This document shows positions 12,337 through 22,559 of a stretch of DNA of 64,000 bases, piece by piece. The translations under genes were made by a program, and so were the position numbers. Position 1 is the stretch's first letter. Every line of letters starts with the position of its first letter. The notes below the pieces were generated by a model that was not told the origin of the DNA, ran no database searches, and was given only the letters and a program-made list of their open reading frames with translations. The DNA lies in assembly GCA_030704615.1 (NCBI GenBank), contig CM060731.1, positions 13,206,001-13,270,000 on the forward strand, read 5' to 3'. The DNA is from Takakia lepidozioides (taxonomy: Eukaryota; Streptophyta; Takakiopsida; Takakiales; Takakiaceae).

Positions 12337-15300
12337 ATGAGAGAGGCCGGAACTAGAAACACCCGGCGCCGCACTGCGGTGCCCCACACTGACGCAGGAC
12401 TTTGGCAAATCGAGGAACGACGTGCAACTAGACTTGGTATTTCAAAGATAATGTGTCCCTGCAACGACTGCCATGGGGGTCGACTCCAATTCGTGGAAAC
12501 TGCCAAATTGCATTTGCTTGCCAACGACCGGGATCCACTGTTGGGTTATCCCATGGTGAGTGACGTGCATCTCTCGCCTCACTTCTCGCAGACATAACTT
12601 AGGATGAAGCCCTTAGAATGGTAATGTTGAACGGCCCTCCACTGTACATGTACGGTGGACTACTGTATGGAAACTAGCACGGTCAATTTGGAGATTCCCT
12701 GTTTTATGCAACACGTTACATTTTGGACAAGACTATACTCTTATAGTTTGCAGGTGAACATGCAGGTGGAGAGTGTCGACTCCGAAGACGAAGACTTTGT
12801 GGAAGAACGTAGCCCCCCTGAGGATGATGTGGATGATTAGCCCTGTTCCTGTTCGTGGTGGAGAGAATCTAGACCCCGACGTCGACATCATTCGCATGTT
12901 GCAGGAAACATTTGCAGTTGCAGATAATGTGCAAAGCACCATTAATGAGGATGAAGGGCTTGGAGAAGACGAGCGCCATCATGATGGACAAAGTCATGGG
13001 GATGGGGATGACGGTGCTGCTTTCCAATTTCAGCATCAAGCAACCACACCTCTGTATGTTGGCTGCCCCACCAGCTGCTTGAGTGCGACGTTGCTTTTGC
13101 TCAATGTTAGTGCTACTCATGGTGTCACAAACGCAGCGATGGATGAGCTTCTGAAACTTTTTCACGGACATCTATTGCCTAAAGGGAACTTTTTGCCCAA
13201 ATCTCATTACGAAGCGAAGAAACTTATAACAAAAGTTGGGCTTAATTACGATAGCATCCATGCTTGTGAGAAGGGATGTGTGCTATACAGGGGAGATCTG
13301 CAGGATGCACCATCTTGCCCTAAATGTGGGGCGCCTCGGTACATCCCTGGCATGAAGACGTTGGTTCCACAGAAGGTCTTGCGGCATTTCCCCTTGATTC
13401 CCCGGCTGCAGCGCATGTACAAGTGCAAGGAGATATCTAAGCTTATGGTGTGGCACATGGAGAACCAAAGTCAAGATGGGAAGATGAGACACCCGCCTGA
13501 CAGCCTTGCATGGAAATACATTGACGATACATGGCCTGCTTTTGCAGCTGAACCTCGCAACTTGCGACTAGGTCTGGCATGGGATGGTATCAATCCCTTT
13601 GGTGATAAATCAACAAAATGGTCTACGTGGCCAGTCTTGCTCATGAACTACAACCTTCCTCCTTGGCTTGAGCACAAAGCCTTTTTTTATGATGTTGACA
13701 CTCTTAATTCCAGGGCCGACATCCGTGAAGAAGACCAATGCGGATGTGTTTTGCAGCCTCTGGTGGATGAGCTGACCGTGTTGTGGGAAGGTGTTAGGGC
13801 TAATGATGCATCTGGCAATGAAGGATCAAGGACCTTTGTCATGAGAGCCATTCTGATGTGGTCAGTACATGACTATCCTGCATATGCCATGCTAGCAGGG
13901 TGTGCAGTTGGGGGCTACAAGGCTTGTCCCGTGTGCGGGCCCAATCTTGATGCCAGGCACTCCAGTGCACTGAGCAAAATGGTGTACCAGGGGCACAGAA
14001 AATTCTTACCAGCAGGCCATCCATATAGACGCAATCGCAACCACTTCAATGGAGCCTCCGATCACAGACCACCCCCCCCCCCCCCCCCCCCCCCAAGTAT
14101 CCACTGTGGATCAGCTCCAAAATGCGGAGGAAAACGAGAGGTTCATGGAAACATTTGGCAGCCGTCGCCGGAATGTGTGCCCTGCCAAATCCCATGGCAT
14201 GAAGCGAAGGTCGATCCTTTGGAACCTGCCATATTGGAAGGTGGGTATGTCTTCATTGTTTGTTTGTCGGCAGGGCTGATTTCATAGTTGCATGGATACA
14301 GTTGTAAGGATCATCACACACGACTTAGATTTCAGCCTAATGCAAATTGCATGAAGCAAGTTTGGAGTCGCCTATGTATGGCACATGTAGCAGCAATATG
14401 GTTGTTTCCATGAAAATGTCTGGCTTTTGTCTCTCTGGATACTGTCTACAGCATGCAAGGCTGGTTTCTTCCTTTTCCCATTATTAAGATGTCATCTCTT
14501 GGTTTTACCATCAAAGTATACCATATTGATGGTGGTTCCATGATTGCAGGATTTGTTGATACGGTATACCCTTGATGTTATGCACTGTGAAAAAAACATT
14601 TCTGAAAACATATTGCGCACCATATTGGGGGAAAAGGACACAGTAAAGAGCAGGAAGGACATGGAGAATGAGGGCATACGACCTCACTTATGGTTAAAAC
14701 CCCACCCCGGAGATGGCAGGAAGTTGGTGAAGCCGCAGGCTCCTTACGTGTTGAATCGACAGGAAACTACTACCTTCTATGCAACTTTGGGTGCTCTAAA
14801 GACACCGACAGGGTATGGTGCTTCATTTAAGAAGCATATTGCTAAGAACAAGCTTTCACACATGAAGAGTCATGACTACCATCTACTGATGCAACAAGTT
14901 CTACCTTTGTGCATTCGAGGTTTGCTGGGCAAAGGTCCAAGGCTCGCAATCATGAAGCTATCTCGTGTATTTCGCGCATTGTGCATGAAAACAGTGGATC
15001 CCGAAGAACTACCAGCCCTGAAGGAGGATGTGGTTGTAACGCTTTGTTTGTTGGAGAAAGAGTTTCCCCCCTCATTCTTCGATCTCATGACCCACCTTGT
15101 GCTACACCTTGTGAATGAATTGGAGGTTTGTGGTCCTGTTAGTTCGCGTTGGATGTACCCCATCGAGAGGTACATGAAAAATTTGAAGGGATATGTGAAG
15201 AGCTATGCCCGGCCAGAAGGTTGCATGGCCAGGAGGTATTCTCTTGATGAGGCTCTTGGCCTCCTCACAGAGTACATGGCTGCATTTCCAGGAACTCGTA

Positions 15301-16519
15301 GAAGGGTCTGGGATTGCAACGAAGAAGAAAGTGTTGCGGGAGAAGTATTAGAGGGCTTTGGAACTCCAAGGAAACTGTCGGCTGAGCTTCGGGCTAGTGC
15401 ACACGACTATGTCCTTCACAACACGGCGTGCATGAGACCGTTTCTGAGGTAAGTATACATCATTTATTTGGCTTCACATGCTAACTCTGGGGGCCATTTC
15501 CGGACACAAAATTGGCGCATTCTCAATTTTCACTCAGCCTCTTTGTACATACTATGGTCCTGACTAAGTGTGAATTGAGTATGACCAGACTTTATGATAT
15601 TGAGAAGGCCACCATAGAATCAGCCAGAGCCGAATTTCGAGCCACATACACCACCCAAGGGAGAAATGCACACCAACGCACCGTTCCATACCCCGAAAAC
15701 ATGTTGCCTTTGCCTGCTTTTCATATGTGGATACAGTCGGCAGTACAAAATGTTGTTTCAAGAGGAGCAGCGTATGATGCAAATATTCGTCATCTGTGTA
15801 AGCCACCAGGGTTTGTTGCTCGTTCATTTCGGTCTATGTGGGCATACGGAAATCACTACAGAGTGGTGGAAACAAGTGTGGTTGATTACCATGTCACATT
15901 CGACTCTGGGGTTGCACAGATTTTTGCCAAAGAGTCAACGGGAAGGGGTGTGGATGGTAACCCTGTCATGAACCAGCTGCAATATGTTGGTGTTGTTCGT
16001 GAAATTTTATAGCTTCAGTATGGTGTTGTCACTCCTGTAGTATTCATATGTGAATGGGTCAGAGCAAGCTTGACAGGTCGCAACCGCACCATGAAGAAGG
16101 ATGAGTATGGTTTCCTACTCGTGGACTTCGATCGCATGTTGCCACCGGGAGATGAACCATTCACATTTCCATGGCAAGTCGAGCAAGTTTTTTTGGCAGA
16201 TGAGCCCTCCAACGCTGGTAACTGGAAAGTAGTACTTCAGAAGGAGCCGCGCTCACGGCGCGTGGTACATGATGTCACTGGTGTCAGCTTGGGTGAGAAT
16301 GAGTCATGCGTAAGGATGCAAGTGGCGGAGGCATTGGAGGATGTGAATCCCAACACAGAATTTGGACCTTCAACGACCCTTACCGAAGCTGAGATGGCTA
16401 CTATTGCTATGATGAGGCCCCCACAAAGGGACGAACCATGGCACCGAGATAGTGAGGATTGCAACACTAACCATGAGTGTAGTGAAAGTAGTAGCGATGA
16501 AGATGACTACATCTGGTAA
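12337..16519 (+). pseudogene. TNP2-like CACTA transposase (Transposase_21 family), disrupted
   Basis: Transposase of the element. Exon 1 (12337-12555) has an N-terminal zinc-finger-like motif (MCPCNDCHGG) and a GTGAGT donor. Exon 2 (12754-14240) begins acidic, then has the core (KVGLNYDSIHACEKGC, CPKCGAPRY, LAWDGINPFG); it ends ILWNLPYWK. Exon 3 (14550-15448) resumes DLLIRYTLDVMHCEKN and contains the DUF4218-like region (WMYPIERYMKNLKGYVKSYA). Exon 4 (from about 15535) contains the DUF4216-like C-terminus to 16519. Junctions at introns 1-3 agree in phase and consensus. Breaks: a frameshift at about 12775-12842; a run of 23 C at 14072-14094, after which the family sequence continues in another frame; and an in-frame TAG at 16010-16012 where Glu is usual, with homology continuing immediately after it. 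Confidence 0.92.
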
Positions 16520-16800
16520 AAGGACAATAACGTCATGTTGACATTTTAACTGACACACTGAGTGACATTTTCAGTTCCAAATCACTGGACACCCTGTGCT
16601 TCAGCCACTGGCCTGGTAAAATGACATATGCATTATATGACATTTTGAGTGGCACACTGAGGCGCATTTTGAGTCCCAAATCAGCGGACATCCTGTGCTG
16701 CAGCATCCACTTGTTGCGGTTATTTTCCCTGTGAATGTAGCAGCGAGGAAGATGATTCCTGGTAAAAGGGCAATAGCGTCATGTTGGCATTTTGGGTTGC
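16510..16800. repeat. Tandem duplication just after the TNP2 coding region
   Basis: Two related modules repeat. CTGGTAAAAGGACAATAACG (16513) is matched by a close copy at 16759. GACATTTTCAGTTCCAAATC (about 16563) is matched by a close copy at about 16665. The duplicated unit is about 100-240 bp and includes the end of the coding sequence, so the last codons of TNP2 are present twice in diverged form. Confidence 0.6.
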
Positions 16801-17195
16801 TTCAGTTGTTACTCCACCTCTCTACTATCTCCCCCCCTACCCACATCCATGCCTTACTTACTCTCTAGCTACGAACTGAATTCTGATGCCTCTGCTCCTC
16901 CCTCCCCCTCTCTATTTTCCCTGTGTTCAAATTGTGGGGGTTGGGTGCAATGTGTTGGGGATGTACTTCTTTATAATGTTTGTTCTGGTTTGGTGCAGTC
17001 GGGGGACAATCTGCACAACAAGTCACATGTTGGATCTGATGGGCATTGCAACTGTGGATGTGATTCACATGTCTTCCCCACTAATGGGACCCCTCTGTTC
17101 ATGCTTGGGATTTGGCAAGTTCGTAAACCCCCACTTTTTGACTGTGTGCTTGCAGGTCACATGGGCAGAGCCATGCATGGGGCAAAGCCATTCAG

Positions 17196-17938
17196 TTGGC
17201 TACAGGTTCAATTCCTCCGCACATGACAGTACGTGGCCCTATTTATGATGGCTTTGACTTACTCATAGAGAGGGCTCGTTCCACGGTTACTCTATTTTTT
17301 GGCTTGTTTAAAAACCCTCACTGTGACAGGGATGAGGCTTCTATCATTGCTCAATTTAGAGGCGATGTGATGGTGGAGGAGAATGTTCATGAATCACAAG
17401 AAGGTATGTGGCACCTCGGAACCCATGAATTCAGAATCATGGAGATTCCAGATTCATATATAGCCAAAGTTGATCTTTTGCTTTGTGATTTCTCTCTGTT
17501 TCTCATGTTTGTGAGATTCGGTGCTTCATCCCTCTGCATGTACCACCCCGCTTTGTCATGATTGCGAGTTGGAATTGTAGAGATGACCTTTCTTTGAAAA
17601 ACATACATACTTTGTATGGGGGGCTTGAGGTGAGCAATCCAAAGACCATTATGTGTTACAGACACCAATTACCAGTCCACATTATGGGTGTGTACTTTGC
17701 ATGGATTTGCAACCCCCCACATTATTTGGTCCTTCCAAAAATAAAACTCTTTCTTGCTAGAGCTGGAAGCTCATGGGCGCTATGCCTTCAACCATCCAGA
17801 TGTGCTGTTATTTGTTCTGAATGTGGACATCACCACATGTGCACTTGTAATTTTACCGCCCATTACCAAGTTGCACCACACATGAAACAAAAGTATTACA
17901 GATTCATAAGCAGTATGGTTGAAAGGTCTGAGAAGTAG
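17196..17938 (+). pseudogene. Unidentified decayed coding sequence inside the CACTA element
   Basis: Two open stretches look coding by amino-acid composition but I do not recognise the family. The first is 17196-17561, with TVRGPIYDGFDLLIERARST and MWHLGTHEFRIMEIPDSY; the second is about 17558-17938, with HTLYGGLEVSNPKTIMCYRH. In the second, a different frame reads YAFNHPDVLLFVLNVDIT, so there is at least one frameshift. It lies on the transposase strand between TNP2 and the right end. It may be a third transposon gene, or a captured host fragment as seen in the related element at 58052-63330. Confidence 0.4.
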
Positions 17939-18639
17939 ATAACAAGAGGCAAGCTGAACGTCGTACAGGGGACACTCAGTTTTTGACAGGAGAGGCCAGT
18001 TAAGTACATAAACTTGAGGCAAAACCCAAAAGGATAATGTACGTAGGCTGAAATGTGGATAGTCTCTGCATTGCTACTGCTTCACCCCCAAACCATCACA
18101 CCGTCACAAGTACCAACGCTGAAAACTGAAGCAAAAACGTCATGCATGAGACGATTGCGGGAAGCTACAGTGCATGAATCTACATTGCGGTGTATGTCAA
18201 TGACACTATGTATATCCTCGCTCACCTCGATCCATGATCACCATGACATCGTGCTCATCCGAGAGGGCATGGAAGGCTAGTCAATGTGTACCACAGGGAG
18301 TAATCGTGGAGCAACGGGTACTTCTTGCCAACAGATCGGAGCCTCTTATTGCAATTTGCAAGGCACCAAAAGTAGGCCATAGGCTCCTTCTTGTGTATGT
18401 TCCCATTTCTTGTGTTTTTTGTTAATTGTATGTTCCCATTTCACACAGGTGTGTAACATGCCATGTAAACTAAGCCAACCCCTGCCACGCTCATGGCTGT
18501 TTTCACACCGTTCTTGCCTGGGGTGTGGACCACATGTAAGACACCCCACAGTTAGGGCATATTTAGACCCACACCTTGGCTTAGTGTACAGACCCGTGAT
18601 AAAAGCCGTGGAATGTGCCAGGTGTGAGATGGCAGAGCC

Positions 18640-18667
18640 GTGGAAAAAGCCGTTTTTTCTTCTAGTG
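18640..18667 (-). repeat. Right TIR of the 11.6-kb CACTA element
   Basis: The 28 bp ending TTCTTCTAGTG are the exact inverted copy of the left end. The adjacent 200 bp (about 18440-18640) match 63100-63303 nearly base for base, as a shared subterminal region. Confidence 0.97.
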
Positions 18668-18670
18668 CCA

Positions 18671-19685
18671 CACCACCTCCGGCAAAGAATTTGCTTTGGA
18701 GTTCCACATGTCATCAGCAAACATGGCTTTGGGCGCCCAATCTCGCCAATTTTTAGGCAATCCATCGTAAGCCCCTATCTCACGGGTTGCATTCCCAGTA
18801 TCCACACAATAATCCCAAAGATTGGGATGAACACCTTCAGGATCTGAGTCTGAGTCGTCAGACTCAGACATGTTGTCATTTTCACGATCAACATTATCCA
18901 CTGCCTCAAATCCAAGCATCTCATCCAAAGTACATGGCATAGAAGTAGCATCATCTAACATACTACACAGAGAAGAAGGGATCAAATGCAAACCAATGCC
19001 ACCAAAAAAAGATATGAGATAACATTCCTGAGATTTCAAAATGTCCCAAGTCACTTCAATTACTGTGCCATATCTGAATTCAATGGCGATGGAGGATGAT
19101 GCAAGGTCTGACAAAGTTAGATGTGCAACTGGAACCTTCACGGTGCACCCTACGACACCCAAGTCTTCCAGACTTTGGCTGTGCCCTGCAGGATCTCGAC
19201 CCTCTACTTGCGAACTGCGAAGTGAATACACGTTCAAGGGCACATCTACAGCATCCTCAAAGTCACCCTGAAACTCAAATGACAAGGGTTCCACAATTTC
19301 CTTACCTTGTCTCCTTGCCAACCGTTTCAATCTCATACTGACTACTGACAGAATTCTGGAAATCAGGCCTCACTCGCACCCTTAGCACTTCATTCACTTC
19401 AGGAGAGAAGCCAAATGGATGGCCCTCCTCCTTGCGTTCCACCCAGCCAAGGATCTCTGCAGCCTGTCGCCGATACAGATACCGAAAGTTACTTGGTTGT
19501 GGGAAGGCAGGTATTGTGATTCGACATGGGTGCTTCATCCCCAACAAGTAGTCTTCATTGAGAGCACCACACAACTTGGCAATCTGCTCAGGAGAGGCGC
19601 CCAATCCAGCAGCCCAACTCGAAATTATAGCAGCCTCGGACGCAAGATGGGTAGGAGTAGGGGGAGGCACTTCTGAGAATCCCAT
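18671..19685 (-). pseudogene. piggyBac-type transposase, N-terminal part
   Basis: N-terminal half of the transposase whose catalytic half lies at 5987-7028. The reading starts at the ATG at 19685 (MGFSEVPPPTPTHLAS) and runs to 19302. It continues in another frame from 19336 to the CACTA insertion site at 18671, passing an acidic tract (DNMSESDDSDSDPEGVHPNL). The frame change near 19340 is a frameshift or a very short intron; a GTAAGG follows at that point. Acidic, low-complexity N-termini before the DDE domain are usual in this family. No terminal repeats or TTAA target duplications could be assigned to the piggyBac element. Confidence 0.75.
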
Positions 19686-20064
19686 AGCTGTGAATTCGAT
19701 GGTGGAGAGAGACCAACTCTGACACCCGCCGCAAGAACTTGCGATCGCAATGAAGGTTCGGAACTACACTCAAGACAAGAAGCTAGAATCACCTTGGAGA
19801 TGAACACAATGCTGCTACAATGGGGGCCAACACAATGCTCACAGCCACTATGCTTGCAAACAATGAAGACGAGCATGAACCAACGGCACCCTGCAAACAA
19901 AACGGCAACCTGCATTTACACGAGTACCAGACAAGGAGCGGGAGAGAAGGAAAGCGCGGGAGACAAGTGGACGACACCTTTACACCCCAAAAACAATAAA
20001 AACAATAAAAACTAAATAAAAGCCTTGGCGAGCAGCCATGTTCATAGAGGGAAACAGGCTCGGC
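19686..20064. other. Non-coding spacer upstream of the piggyBac gene
   Basis: No reliable coding sequence is seen. A/C-rich tracts of the AAAACAATAAAAAC type at 19985-20015 and 20128-20163 each precede one copy of the ~105-bp direct repeat that contains the palindromes described in the next entry. Confidence 0.5.
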
Positions 20065-20325
20065 ATTAAGGTGGCGTCAACGCCACCTTAATTCCCAGCC
20101 CCTGTTGGAACATGACCATTCACTCCAAAAACAAAAAAACAAAACAAAATAAAAACAAAATAAAAGCCTTGGCGAGCAGCCATGTTCATAGAGGGAAACA
20201 GGCTCGGCATTAAGGTGTCGTCAACGCCACCTTAATTCCCAGCCCTTGTTGGAGCTTAATTCCAGCCCAGAAGACCAGCCAGATTAAGGTGGCGTCAAGG
20301 TGGCGTCAACGCCACCTTAATCTGG
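20065..20325. repeat. Three palindromes with a TTAAGGTGGCGT arm, two within a ~105-bp direct repeat
   Basis: At 20065-20092 the 13-base arm ATTAAGGTGGCGT is followed by CA and its perfect inverted copy. The same palindrome with one mismatch is at 20209-20236. A longer version, starting GCCAGATTAAGG and containing a duplicated arm, is at 20278-20325. The first two sit in direct repeats that share AGCCTTGGCGAGCAGCCATG and the flanking GGAAACAGGCTCGGC. Each would form a strong hairpin in single-stranded DNA or RNA. A remnant of a foldback or MITE-type element is plausible. Confidence 0.75.
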
Positions 20326-20790
20326 CACATTCGTCTCCTCTCATCTCCCCCTCCTGTGGTCCGCGACAGAGGTGGTTTTGTGCAGAGCAGGGCTCATAGA
20401 CAGTTTTGCATCAGTTTTGGGCTCAAAATCAGATAGCAGTGGATGTGCCTTTTCGGAATGATTCATTTGTTTTAAGACAAACATTTATGAAGCACCAGTT
20501 TCCCTGCCTTGCATGTTTGAAGATGTGTTTTCGGGCGTCCTTTAGCGGTCCCCGGTCTGAATTTGTCGTTTTCATTCATCGACTCTCTTTCTCATCCATC
20601 TTTTTTCATCGCACACTCATCCATCGTTTATCCACTCCTTTTCAAAACACACTCAAACATCAATCAACCACTCCACAATGTTGCTGCTAACCCGCAGGCT
20701 CACTCTTAAGAAAAAAATGCTCCATTTTCAACGCTTGAAGCCCACGGTAATAGGGCTTCTAGTAAGTACAGGTCCGCGGTAAATAGGGCG
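20326..20790. other. No recognisable gene
   Basis: A stretch of ordinary composition between the palindromes and the hairpin at 20791. The open frame at 20406-20690 has no resemblance to a known protein and no coding-like composition. The 5' LTR and the first part of gag of gypsy element B should be here if the element were complete, but neither is detectable. Confidence 0.45.
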
Positions 20791-20822
20791 AAAACTGTGA
20801 GCAGAATCCTGCTCACAGTTTT
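20791..20822. repeat. Perfect 14-bp-stem inverted repeat
   Basis: AAAACTGTGAGCAG at 20791-20804 is followed by AATC and its exact inverted copy at 20809-20822. It lies about 45 bp upstream of the first recognisable gag codons of gypsy element B and may mark the truncation point. No poly-T or other evidence makes it a transcription terminator. Confidence 0.7.
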
Positions 20823-20849
20823 TTCTGCTCACGTGAGCTACTCACAATC

Positions 20850-21560
20850 TAGCACGCCCCGTTGCAGTGTGGGCATTGTGGCAAGTTTGGGCATGGAGAG
20901 GCCTAGTGTTATGACTTGCATCTTGAGTTGCGGCCAAGCCAGTTCCAACGGAACAATGGTGGCCGGGGGCGAGGTGGAGTAGCTTAGAGAGGGCGAGGTG
21001 GTCAGGCACGAGGTGCATGCTAAGGGCAAGCTCAGCATGGCCATGGACGAGGAGGTCAGGGTGTTGACCTGCACGGCATGGCCAACCGGCTTCAGCAGCT
21101 AGAATAGAGGCTTGCTGCCAGGGCCACAGCTCAGGTGGTACCAGTTTCAAGGCCTGAGGGTCCACCTCTTGCTCCTGAGGGAGGAGATATGGGAGGCATG
21201 AGATTCATTTGCGGGGTAGCATTACCACTAGTGCAGGTGGAGTCTGCTGCAGCCGTGACTCGAGGAGCAGCACGAGTTCCTGAGCCACGAGGTGCAGAGG
21301 TGGAGTTGGATTCACAGCGTGGGGAGGCAAGCCGTCAGGCTAGGCTGCCTCAATCATTCACATTGGCAGAGACAGTGTTGATGCCATCCATGGCACCTAG
21401 TTCTCGTCCGACTGCTACCGAGGCGGAGGTTACTGTGCCATTGGGGAGAGCCACACGGGCAGCACACTACCTGCTACCAAGGCTACGGCAGCTAGTGTGC
21501 TGCTGGGGGCGGCCACATCTGTGTGCCAGGCTCCATTGTTCTCGGCTACCATGATTGCAA
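20850..21560 (+). pseudogene. gag: Gag C-terminus of element B: zinc knuckle and RGG-rich tail
   Basis: A C-X2-C-X4-H-X4-C zinc knuckle is encoded at 20868-20906 (CGHCGKFGHGEA, stop, C). The in-frame TAG at 20901-20903 stands in the last spacer before the final Cys. Downstream, the same frame reads NNGGRGRGGVA and HGHGRGGQG, an Arg/Gly-rich nucleic-acid-binding tail, then an unstructured stretch to about 21480. There the reading passes to the protease frame. Further stops are TAG, TAA and TAG. The capsid domain expected upstream is absent. Confidence 0.75.
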
Positions 21561-22180
21561 CGTCGGGGGTGCGACCAGCTGCAGTGTTTAGACTGGCAGC
21601 TACACTCTGTGAGAGTGGGGAGGTCACTTCATCTTCTGCGGAGATAGTGGAAGATATAGTGACGGAGGGATCCTCGGATTTGAGGGTCAAGACTGCCACG
21701 ACGGTGCCATGACCAATTGTAGCTGCCAGGTTGGCGGAGCTGCAAGCTAGGCCAGCCATTGAGCACGCCATGGTGACACCTGGGGTTGTCTTATTAGACA
21801 ACCAGGAGGGTATTTTCTGTTTGAGTGGACCGGCAGGCAAGAGGTACCGGCCACTGAGGGTCTTATTGGACTCGGGAGCTCAGCTGTTGATGCTGGGCAG
21901 AGCTGCTATTGCAGGCTTAGGCCTCACGGAGGCAGATATAGAGCCTTGTCTTTTCTAGATACAAACATCTCTGGGAGGATCAGAGTAGGCTCGGGGCATG
22001 ACACGGCATGAGTTGGCTATCAGACTACAACCGGATCACCCTACAGATGGCTCAGTGATGCGAGCCAAGGCCATTGTGACAGACGTGGTCTCTTACGATA
22101 TCCTAGTTGGTGGGGCAGTGTTGTACCCCATGGGCTTCATCCCTGGATTTTTGGGAGGAGATAGCCTCCTATAGGCCTAG
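21560..22180 (+). pseudogene. pro: Retropepsin-type protease of element B
   Basis: Aspartic protease of the retrotransposon. The active-site motif is LLDSGA, with DSGA at 21869-21880, preceded by RYRPLRV and followed by a hydrophobic stretch (GLGLTEADIEP). A second typical block, VVSYDILVGGAVLYPMGF, lies near 22085-22140. The open reading stops at a TAG after 21955, and others occur at about 22172 and 22178. The frame is the same as in the methyltransferase region that follows. Confidence 0.8.
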
Positions 22181-22559
22181 ATGGCAGTCAGGGGAGGGCC
22201 GGCGTGTGCAACTCCCTCTGACATTCATTTGGGAGTTGTGGTTGCCCAACGGGGCGAGATGCCGACACTAGCAGCATTCACAGCTGCATTGAGTTGGCCT
22301 GGAAAGCTGTTGGAAGGCAATGCCCATGGAGAGGATGTGCCCCCTCCAGCAGAGCATGATGACATGCATGGCATGGCGGAGTTGCCTGCCATGATTGCTC
22401 ACACCCCATTGTGGGGCACGAGCAAGGATTTGTAGCGGGTTGCTGATTGGCGGGTGCAACAAGCCTAGGTAGAGGCTTTTGTACCATCAAGAGAGGAGGA
22501 GAGTGCGGTGATTGCACTAGGATCACCTCAGTTGTTGCACTTGGACACCACACCTATCG

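Larger units (their letters stand above)
7029..18667. mobile_element. CACTA (En/Spm) transposon, 11,639 bp, full length
   Basis: Both ends carry the same perfect 28-bp terminal inverted repeat beginning CACTAGAAG. The element is flanked by the 3-bp direct repeat CCA (7026-7028 and 18668-18670), the size of target duplication made by CACTA elements. Inside are a TNP1-like gene (minus) and a TNP2-like transposase (plus) transcribed away from each other. The ~230 bp next to each end is rich in short GTGG, CCACGG and CACACC motifs typical of subterminal binding regions. It matches the ends of the element at 58052-63330 closely, so both belong to one family. Insertion was into a piggyBac transposase gene. 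Confidence 0.96.

Noticed and set aside
18410-18847. Open frame of 145 codons, with a near-identical partner at 63082-63333
   Set aside because: The similarity is explained by the shared right subterminal region and TIR of two CACTA elements. The frame runs across the TIR into unrelated flanking sequence, so it is not a gene.
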